From the NCBI GenBank assembly GCA_014378125.1, contig JACMOG010000347.1, positions 1 to 5,421 of the forward strand: a stretch of DNA of 5,421 bases. The letters run 5' to 3'. Each line of letters begins with the position of its first letter. Position 1 is the first letter of the stretch. The notes under the pieces are model-generated. The model was not told where the DNA came from. It saw only the letters and a list, made by a program, of their open reading frames with translations, and did no database searches. Shown here piece by piece: positions 1 to 5,421 of the stretch. Position numbers and translations under genes: made by a program. This DNA is from Vitreoscilla sp. (lineage in GTDB: Bacteria; Pseudomonadota; Gammaproteobacteria; Burkholderiales; Burkholderiaceae).

Positions 1-663
1 GGCCTCGATCAGGTCGGCCGGCAGCGCGCCGCAGTTGATGGCCACGAACGGGCCGCGCGCCACGGCCGAGTTGGCGTGCACGATGGCGGCCACGCGCTCC
101 TTGCCGCTGCCGTTGGGCCCGGTGATGAGGTCCGGCACGTCGGAGCGCGCCACCTGGCAGGCGAGCTCCAGCGTGCGCAGCGTGGCGTCGGCCTCCGCCA
201 CCAGGTCGCCCAGCGCGTAGCGTGCGGCCAGCGCACGCCTGCGCTCGCGGCGCTCCTGGCGCGCGCGGCGCAGCTCGGCACCGGCCTCGGCCAGCTCCAG
301 CAGGTTCTCCACGGTGGCCAGCAGCTTGGCGTCGTCCCAGGGCTTGGCCAGGTAGTCGGCGGCGCCGGCCTTCACCAGCTCGACCGCGCTCTCCAGCCGC
401 GGCCACGCGGTGAGCAGCACCACGGGCACGTCGACATGGCGCGCGCGGATGGCGCGGAACAGCGCGATGCCCTCCTCGCCCGAGGTGGTGTCGGCGGAGA
501 AGTTCATGTCCTGGATGACGACGTCGACCGGCTCGCGCTCCAGCAGGGCCAGGCCCTGCTCCGGCGACAGCGCCACCAGCGCGCGGATGTCGCGCAGCGA
601 CAGCGCGAGCGCCAGCGCCTCGCCGACACCCGGGTTGTCGTCGATGACCAGGACGGTGCGCAT
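1..663 (-). CDS. NtrC-family sigma-54-dependent response regulator (3' end cut by window edge)
   Basis: This is the first 221 residues of a cytoplasmic two-component response regulator that should activate sigma-54 promoters when phosphorylated. Residues 1-122 form a receiver: acidic pair D8-D9 in VLVIDDN, predicted phospho-acceptor D52 in VVIQDMNF, T85 in VVLLTAW and K107 in YLAKPWDD. A charged linker rich in Arg and Glu (about 124-147) follows. The AAA+ domain then begins with a Walker A motif GPNGSGKE (182-189, K188) and FVAINCGALP (206-215). The fragment stops just before the expected ELFGHEKGAFTGA segment, so the sigma-54-contacting loop, Walker B and C-terminal HTH are not visible. The ATG at 663 lies 25 nt after the preceding stop and places VLVIDD at the usual position; an adjacent GTG (666) is possible, and no strong Shine-Dalgarno is seen. 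The Walker A motif differs from the commonest GESGTGKE, and the loop after D52 is long. Family assignment is firm; the target genes and partner kinase are inferred to be local. Confidence 0.93.
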   Translation of the reverse strand, partial: MRTVLVIDDNPGVGEALALALSLRDIRALVALSPEQGLALLEREPVDVVIQDMNFSADTTSGEEGIALFRAIRARHVDVPVVLLTAWPRLESAVELVKAGAADYLAKPWDDAKLLATVENLLELAEAGAELRRARQERRERRRALAARYALGDLVAEADATLRTLELACQVARSDVPDLITGPNGSGKERVAAIVHANSAVARGPFVAINCGALPADLIEA

Positions 664-688
664 CACGCGCCGACCCCGCGGCGGGCCA

Positions 689-1138
689 TCAGTTGGTGGC
701 GGGCGGCGCCATCGATTCCAGGATCAGCTGGCAGTGGTGCGCCAGCAACTCGATGGAGGTCTTGCGCAGGCGCTCGACGTCCGCCTCGGCCAGCTTGTTC
801 ATGCCCGCATCGGCGTCCACGCCGCCCACCCTGGCCTGGTCGTGGATCAGCTTGCTGCCGATGGCCAGGTGCGCGGCGTTCAGGTCGTGCCACGCGTCGT
901 AGGCGTGCTGGAAGCGCGGCATGTAGTCGGCGATGCGTTCGGCGCAGACCGCGGCCTGCTTCGGCATCATCACCGACTCGCCGTACAGCGCGGCATCGGC
1001 CTGTGGACTGTTCGACTGCGCTGCGGGCACGTCGGCCTGCGGGCTGTTCGACTGCGCGGCCGGCTGATCGGCCGCAAGCGCCGCACCGCCCAGCAGGGCG
1101 AAAGCGGCGGCCGCGAGAAATTGGATTCGGGACGTCAT
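689..1138 (-). CDS. Small predicted periplasmic protein of unknown function with tandem repeat
   Basis: This 149-residue protein belongs to no family I recognise. Residues 1-22 look like a Sec signal peptide: MTSR, a hydrophobic stretch (FLAAAAFALLGGAA), then an ALA-type cleavage site before ADQ. The mature N terminus is a low-complexity region with two 12-residue copies of (Q/V)PAAQSNSPQAD. The rest (about 50-145) is predicted mostly helical and rich in Ala, His and acidic residues, with two cysteines (C65, C136) that could form a disulfide, an HAYDAWHDLNAAH stretch (78-90) and a HHC motif (134-136). The ATG at 1138 is chosen because it directly precedes the signal peptide. The same frame stays open upstream inside the permease gene, but that part reads as a low-complexity shadow. 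No clear Shine-Dalgarno is seen. It lies 80 nt after the last permease gene and 25 nt before the response regulator, so co-transcription with the regulator is likely. A role as periplasmic accessory or sensor is only a guess. Confidence 0.8.
   Translation of the reverse strand: MTSRIQFLAAAAFALLGGAALAADQPAAQSNSPQADVPAAQSNSPQADAALYGESVMMPKQAAVCAERIADYMPRFQHAYDAWHDLNAAHLAIGSKLIHDQARVGGVDADAGMNKLAEADVERLRKTSIELLAHHCQLILESMAPPATN
993..1064 (-). repeat. Tandem 36-bp in-frame repeat (two copies)
   Basis: Positions 993-1028 and 1029-1064 are direct copies of a 36-bp unit with 6 mismatches by eye. On the minus strand each encodes 12 residues, giving two successive PAAQSNSPQAD segments just after the signal peptide of the small periplasmic protein. 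The differences between copies are mostly silent: only the first residue of each 12-residue copy changes (Gln or Val). This suggests an in-frame duplication kept under some coding constraint. The Pro/Ala/Gln/Ser composition points to a flexible linker. Confidence 0.85.
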
Positions 1139-1218
1139 GCCGCCATTGTGCCGGGCTCGCGCCGGCAAGCTGTGACCGAATCCTTCGGGCCTTCCGCATG
1201 GTGCCGCCCCGCCCGCGC
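1139..1218. other. 80-nt intergenic gap with two small inverted repeats, no clear promoter
   Basis: This is the largest gap between genes in the window, between the second permease stop and the small periplasmic protein start. It holds two short inverted repeats: TGCCGG at 1149-1154 pairing with CCGGCA at 1162-1167 (7-nt loop), and CCGAA at 1176-1180 pairing with TTCGG at 1184-1188 (3-nt loop). Neither is followed by a T-run on the minus strand, so they are not convincing intrinsic terminators. I see no well-spaced sigma-70 -35/-10 pair and no GG-N10-GC sigma-54 element leading into the downstream gene. The gap could separate two transcription units or hold an internal processing site; this is undecided. 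Confidence 0.35.
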
Positions 1219-2445
1219 TCAGGCGATCCCGCGCATCGCCTGCGCGGGCGGCAGCGCGGCCGCGCGGCGGGCCGGCGCGAGCACCGCCACCTGGCCCAGC
1301 GCCCACAGCACCAGGGCGCCCAGCGGCAGGTACAGCGCCGGCAGGCGCGGCAGTTCGTACTGCGTCATCAGCCACTGGTTGATCGCGAACGCCCCGACCA
1401 TGCCCAGCGCGATGCCGGCGGTGGTCAGCAGCAGGTTCTCGGTCTGGAAGTAGCGCAGGATCTGGCCGCGCGTGGCGCCCAGCGCGCGCCGGGTGCCGAT
1501 CATGCGCGTGCGCTGCTGCACCCAGAAACTGGCCAGGCCGACGATGCCGAAGGCCGTCACCACCAGCAGCGCCACGCACACGCCGGACAGGAGCCAGACC
1601 ATCTCGCGGTCGCTCTTGTAGTAGTCCCCGCGCAGGTCCTCGAAGGTGCCGTGCTCCTGGGCCACGCGGTGCGGGTTCACGCGATCCAGCGTGGCCACGG
1701 CGGCCTTGAGCACGGTGTCGCGTTGCGCCGGGTCGGTGCGCAGCACGTACACGCCGCCGTTGAAGGTGGGACGCATGGGCAGGATCACCGAGTAGAGGTC
1801 GCTCTCGTCCGCATGGTCCGGGTGCGGGGTGACGAGCCGGTCGACGACGCCGATGACGCGGATCGGCGAATCGTTGAACAGGTAGACGGAATGCGCCAGG
1901 GCGTCGCCGTCGGGAAACAGGCGGTCGGCCACCGCGCGGGTGAGGATGACGCCCGGCACCTGGATGTTGTCGCTCTTGTCGACCTCGTCCTGTTCCAGGA
2001 TCTCGTCGGGCTTGAAGTCGCGCCCGGCGACAAACTTCAGGCCCAGCGTATCGGGCAGGCCCACGTCGCTGGCATACATCGACACCGTGATGATGGAGCG
2101 CGACTGGCCCGGCTTCACGTTGATGCCCGTGTTGCGCGACTCGTGGCCAAACGGGATCGACATCACCGCCGACGCCTTGCGCACGCCCGGCAGCGCGCGC
2201 AACGCCACGAGATCCTCGCGCGTGCCCGCCACGTCGTTGGCGTCGTTGCCGATGCTGCGGGTGCCCAGGTGCACCAGCTCCGCGTCGGCCACGCCGCTGC
2301 GGAACTGCAGCCGATCGACGCGGTTGGCGATGATGAACACCGCGTTGCAGACGATGGCGCAGGTGAGCGCGATCTCGACGACGATCAGCAGCGAGGCCGT
2401 GCGATGGCGGCTCAGCGTGGACAGGATGGGGCGCAGTTGCAGCAT
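1219..2445 (-). CDS. MacB/FtsX-like ABC transporter permease (second, divergent subunit)
   Basis: This 408-residue inner membrane protein has the four-helix MacB/FtsX topology: TM1 at about 17-41, a large periplasmic domain at about 42-282, then TM2 (283-308), TM3 (337-359) and TM4 (371-391). The cytoplasmic loop RTRMIGTRRALGATRGQI (312-329) is the hallmark FtsX-family segment next to the ATPase. The periplasmic domain carries MacB-like pieces such as GLKFVAGRDF (135-144) and VADRLFPDGDAL (172-183). The C terminus ends in PARRAAALPPAQAMRGIA, matching the usual 'PARRAAxxxPAxALR' tail. Length matches the MacB permease part without a fused ATPase. The ATG at 2445 has a strong Shine-Dalgarno and lies 18 nt after the preceding permease gene. 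The two permeases differ clearly in sequence, so a heterodimer driven by the ATPase at the right edge is inferred. The substrate is unknown. Confidence 0.92.
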   Translation of the reverse strand: MLQLRPILSTLSRHRTASLLIVVEIALTCAIVCNAVFIIANRVDRLQFRSGVADAELVHLGTRSIGNDANDVAGTREDLVALRALPGVRKASAVMSIPFGHESRNTGINVKPGQSRSIITVSMYASDVGLPDTLGLKFVAGRDFKPDEILEQDEVDKSDNIQVPGVILTRAVADRLFPDGDALAHSVYLFNDSPIRVIGVVDRLVTPHPDHADESDLYSVILPMRPTFNGGVYVLRTDPAQRDTVLKAAVATLDRVNPHRVAQEHGTFEDLRGDYYKSDREMVWLLSGVCVALLVVTAFGIVGLASFWVQQRTRMIGTRRALGATRGQILRYFQTENLLLTTAGIALGMVGAFAINQWLMTQYELPRLPALYLPLGALVLWALGQVAVLAPARRAAALPPAQAMRGIA

Positions 2446-2451
2446 GGTGAA

Positions 2452-2457
2452 CTCCTT
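2452..2457 (-). promoter_or_regulatory. Ribosome binding site of the second permease
   Basis: The minus strand reads AAGGAG here, 6 nt before the ATG at 2445. It is the best Shine-Dalgarno match in the window and fixes the start of the second permease. It sits in the 18-nt gap after the first permease's stop codon. Confidence 0.8.
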
Positions 2458-2463
2458 GTCGTC

Positions 2464-3777
2464 TCAGGACGACTTCAGTTGCGACGCGGGCGACACCTCG
2501 CAGGCGCGCCAGGCGGGCAGCAGCCCGGCCAGGATGCTGGCGGCCACGGCCAGGGCGATGGTGGTGAGCAGCGTGGTGGCGTCGAGGTGCACCCACTGCG
2601 CGCGGCTGGACGTGCCCTGGCGCACGCACCAGACGCCCAGCGCCGCGAACGCGAGTCCCAGCACGCCGCCGGCCAGGCCGATGACACCGGACTCCACCAG
2701 GAACTGCGCGAAGATCTGGCGCCGCGGCGCGCCCAGCGCACGCCGCACGCCGATCTCCGGCGAGCGCCGCAGGCACTTGGCCAGCAGCAGGCCCACGGTG
2801 TTGACGAGGCACACGGCGAGGAAGCCGAACGCCAGCCACACCTGCAGGCGCACGTCCTCGGGCACCACGTGCTGCGCCGACAGCCATGACACGACGTCGC
2901 GCAGGCGCGGGTTGGGCGCCCGCTGGAAGCGGCCTGCCGCACGCTGCTGCGCCGAATACGCCTCCAGGTAGTCGCGGTACGCGGCGCGGTCGGCCGGCGT
3001 GTCGAGCTGCACCCAGTACTGGATCCAGCTGCAGGGCGCGTTCACGTCGTGCGGATGGGGCGTGGCGTTGTCGCCCCAGCAGCTCATGCTGCCGTTGCTG
3101 CCCAGCTTGCGTTCCAGGAAGGTGCCGAACGGCACGAACAGGCCCTCGGTCTTGCGGTACCGGCCCACGTTGAGGTCGAAGAAATACGGCACCGGATTCC
3201 AGGCCGCCAGCACGCCGATCACGCGCAGGTCGGCGCCGTCCACGTGCACATTGCGGCCCACGCTGTTGGCGCCGCCAAACAGCTTCTCGTTGAACTCCTT
3301 GCTCAGCACGACCACGCCGGCGTTGTCCGCGTCGTCGCGTGCGCTCCAGCCGTGGCCGTACTGGAACGGCACGTCGAACATCGCGAAGAAGTCCGTCGTC
3401 GCATAGCGCGCGCTGGCCTCGAAGGGCTTCAGGCCGCCGGGCGCGTCGGCGGGCGGCTCCACGTTCACGATGCCACCCGTCATCATGGCCTGGCGCGCGC
3501 CACGCTTGTCGCGCAGCAGCGCCTCGGCGTCGAAGCGCGTCAGCTGGTCGTCGGGCTCCTTGCCGGCTACGAAGGTGGCCTGGGGCTGGGCGTCCAGCTG
3601 CACGCGCAACACGTTCGCGCTGCGACCGGGCAGCGGATCGCCCGACAGCGCGCGAAACGTGGTCAGCGTGGTCATGCTGGCGCCGATGCCCATGGCGATG
3701 GTCAGCACCATCAGCGCCGTGAGGCCGCGCGCGGAACGGAAGCTGCGCAGCGCGAGATCGAAGTAGTAGAGGAACAT
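2464..3777 (-). CDS. MacB-like ABC transporter permease (first subunit)
   Basis: This 437-residue inner membrane protein is a MacB-type permease without a fused ATPase. TM1 (about 18-42) follows the amphipathic start MFLYYFDLALRSF. A long periplasmic domain spans about 43-310, and TM2 (311-334), TM3 (361-384) and TM4 (399-421) follow. The FtsX signature loop RRSPEIGVRRALGAPRRQIF lies at 337-356, and the C terminus reads LLPAWRACEVSPASQL, typical of the family. Periplasmic segments such as VVVLSKEFNEKLFGG (155-169) and VGRNVHVDG (173-181) match MacB core motifs. C233 and C249 could form a disulfide. A GTG at 3795 in the same frame overlaps the TolC stop codon and would add six residues. The ATG at 3777 is preferred because family members typically begin with an MF-YY-DLALRS motif and a GGAG lies 7 nt upstream. 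It probably pairs with the next permease; MacB family members move substrates from the periplasm or inner membrane rather than across it. Confidence 0.93.
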   Translation of the reverse strand: MFLYYFDLALRSFRSARGLTALMVLTIAMGIGASMTTLTTFRALSGDPLPGRSANVLRVQLDAQPQATFVAGKEPDDQLTRFDAEALLRDKRGARQAMMTGGIVNVEPPADAPGGLKPFEASARYATTDFFAMFDVPFQYGHGWSARDDADNAGVVVLSKEFNEKLFGGANSVGRNVHVDGADLRVIGVLAAWNPVPYFFDLNVGRYRKTEGLFVPFGTFLERKLGSNGSMSCWGDNATPHPHDVNAPCSWIQYWVQLDTPADRAAYRDYLEAYSAQQRAAGRFQRAPNPRLRDVVSWLSAQHVVPEDVRLQVWLAFGFLAVCLVNTVGLLLAKCLRRSPEIGVRRALGAPRRQIFAQFLVESGVIGLAGGVLGLAFAALGVWCVRQGTSSRAQWVHLDATTLLTTIALAVAASILAGLLPAWRACEVSPASQLKSS

Positions 3778-3784
3778 GCGGTCG

Positions 3785-3788
3785 CTCC
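3785..3788 (-). promoter_or_regulatory. Ribosome binding site supporting the ATG start of the first permease
   Basis: The minus strand reads GGAG here, 7 nt before the ATG at 3777. It favours this ATG over the GTG at 3795, whose bases overlap the TolC stop codon. It lies in the 14-nt gap between the two genes. Confidence 0.6.
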
Positions 3789-3791
3789 GGG

Positions 3792-5106
3792 TCACTGCAG
3801 AAGGGTGTTGACGTTGGCCAGGTCGGTCTCGGTCAGCGCGCCGGCCGCCAGTTGCAGCTGCAGCCGGCCGAGGATGAACTGGTGGCGCGCCTGGGCGTAG
3901 GCGGCCTGTGCCTGGGCGAGCGTCTGGATCGCATTGAGCACGTCGGTCTGCGTGCGGTTGCCCACCTCGCGGCCCACGCGCGTGGCGGCCAGCGAGGCCT
4001 GCGCCGCTGCCACCGAGTCGCGCGTGGCCTGCACCTGGCCGATGCCCGCCACCACGCTGCCGTAGGCCACCTTGGCGGCGCGTTCGACGGCGCGGCGCTG
4101 GGCCTCCAGGCCGTCACGCGCGCCGTCGCGCTGGTGCCGAGCCTGGCTCACGCGCGCCTGGGTGGCGCCGCCCGCGAACAGCGGCACGTTGAGCGTCAGC
4201 GCCACGGTGTTGGCCAGGCGGGCACTCGAGTCGCCGTACGGCGCGCCGGTGGGCCGGCCCAGGTTGAATCCGGCGCTCAGCGACGGCAGGTGCCCGGCGC
4301 GGGCCGCATCGATCGAGCTCTCCGCGGAATCGACGCCCTTCTGCGCCGCCCACACCGCCGGATTGGCGTGCGCCGCGGCGTCGGCCCAGGCCTGCGGATC
4401 GGCGGGCGCCGGCGCCAGCAGCGGCAGGTCGTCGCGCAGCGTCTTCAACGCGGCCGGCGTCTGGCCGGTGATCTCCGCGACCGCGGCGAGCGCGTCGACC
4501 AGCGCCTGGCGCGCCGCGATCGTGTTGGCGTGCGCCAGCGCCTGGTAGGCGCGCGACTGGTCGACGTCCACCTGCGCGTCGAGGCCCGACCGGTAGCGCA
4601 CCTGCGACTGCGCCACCTGCTGCGAGAAGGCGTCCTCGTTGGCCTGGACGCTGGTGAGCAGGTCGGCGGCCAGCAGCGCATCGAAGTAGGCGGTGGCCAC
4701 GCGCAGGCACAGCGCCTGTTGCGCGGCCAGCAGCGTCGCGTCCTGCGCGTCGGCGTTCAGGCGCGCGGCGCTCAGCTGCGACCACAGGCCGGCGTCGAAC
4801 ACCACCTGGCTCACGCCGAGCGCCACGTCGGTAGTGTGCCCGCTGGCCACGGGGCGCGCGGCGCCGGTGTCGCGCTCGCGGCCGATCGCCGCGGTGGCCG
4901 AGGCCTGCGGCAACAGCGCCGCGCGCGCCTGGTCGGCCAGGTCGTGCGTGCCGGCGCGCGTGGCGTCGGCCGCGGCCAGCACCGGGTCGTTGGCGCGCCC
5001 AAGGCGCCACACGTCCAGCAGGTCGTCGGCGAGCGCGGGCGCGGGCGCGCACGCGCCCAACGCGAGCGTCGCGAGGGCCAGCGCCGTCATGCGGCGTCGC
5101 GCCACG

Positions 5107-5114
<8 letters not shown>
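3792..5114 (-). CDS. TolC-family outer membrane channel protein
   Basis: This 440-residue protein is an outer membrane efflux protein of the TolC type, which forms a trimeric beta-barrel and periplasmic alpha-tunnel. The N terminus (1-29) is a signal sequence; mature protein probably begins at [17 protein letters not shown] (30-46), the usual start of TolC family members. Two structural repeats are visible. The first has SQVVFDAG (102-109) and [11 protein letters not shown] (143-153). The second has [17 protein letters not shown] (309-325), [20 protein letters not shown] (384-403) and [15 protein letters not shown] (413-427). The helices are Ala/Gln-rich and probably coiled-coil. The ATG at 5114 overlaps the ATPase stop by 8 nt and has a GAGG 9 nt upstream; an ATG at 5090 would shorten the signal peptide but lacks a Shine-Dalgarno. 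LGAC (19-22) resembles a lipobox, so lipidation at C22 is possible, although cleavage after ALA at 29 fits TolC-type proteins better. It should supply the outer membrane exit for the adjacent ABC transporter. Confidence 0.93.

Positions 5115-5421
<307 letters not shown>

Noticed and set aside
1139..1218. Possible promoter or intrinsic terminator in the 80-nt gap
   Set aside because: A TTGCCG and a CACAAT on the minus strand are only 12 nt apart and the latter lies almost on the start codon. The small hairpins lack T-runs. No GG-N10-GC sigma-54 element was found leading into the downstream gene.
689..2887. A 732-codon minus-strand frame that would fuse upstream sequence to the small periplasmic protein
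   Set aside because: The part upstream of 1138 is in a shadow frame of the two permease genes and is low-complexity. A clean signal peptide begins at the ATG at 1138, so the true gene starts there.
76..2889. A 937-codon open frame on the plus strand, antisense to the regulator, the small protein and the permeases
   Set aside because: Its predicted product is dominated by Arg, Ala, Gln, His and Gly with no recognisable domain, and it crosses several well-supported minus-strand genes. Long antisense frames like this arise from strong third-position GC bias.
3049..3900. A 283-codon plus-strand frame opposite the first permease
   Set aside because: It has His/Ala/Val/Arg-rich composition with no motif and is antisense to a convincing MacB-like permease.
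5049..5051. Lipobox-like LGAC at the TolC-family N terminus suggesting an outer membrane lipoprotein
   Set aside because: The Cys (C22) is in a plausible context, but an ALA cleavage site follows a few residues later directly before the conserved mature start DDLLDVW. TolC-type type I channels are normally not lipidated, so it is noted only as a possibility.

Overview
The window is GC-rich, densely packed bacterial DNA. Every gene I can support lies on the minus strand, so the genes read from position 5421 down to position 1. Gene content (a TolC-type outer membrane channel, periplasmic signal peptides and a sigma-54 activator) indicates a Gram-negative proteobacterium. The wording of the receiver domain (QDMNFSADTTSGEEG) and the two non-identical FtsX permeases resemble loci I associate from memory with the Xanthomonadaceae/Rhodanobacteraceae group. 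That taxonomic guess is moderate and rests on recall, not on a search.

Layout in transcription order: (1) 5421-5107, the C-terminal part of a MacB/LolD-type ABC ATPase, cut by the window edge; (2) 5114-3792, a TolC-family outer membrane channel whose start overlaps the ATPase stop by 8 nt; (3) 3777-2464, a MacB-like four-helix permease; (4) 2445-1219, a second, divergent MacB/FtsX-like permease; (5) 1138-689, a small predicted periplasmic protein of unknown function with a tandem 12-residue repeat; (6) 663-1, the N-terminal 221 residues of an NtrC-type response regulator (receiver plus start of the AAA+ domain), cut by the window edge.

Genes 1-4 are spaced -8, 14 and 18 nt apart and look like one operon for an envelope-spanning, ATP-driven export machine. 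The ATPase would power a probable heterodimer of the two permeases, and TolC would provide the outer membrane exit. A periplasmic adaptor (HlyD/MacA type) is expected but not present here; upstream of position 5421 is the likely place. After an 80-nt gap come the small exported protein and, 25 nt later, the response regulator. The regulator would be expected to work with a histidine kinase lying beyond position 1 and may control the transporter operon through sigma-54, but no convincing sigma-54 promoter is visible in the window.

No RNA genes, mobile elements, CRISPR arrays or clear intrinsic terminators were found. The most unusual element is the uncharacterised repeat-bearing periplasmic protein between the transporter and its putative regulator.
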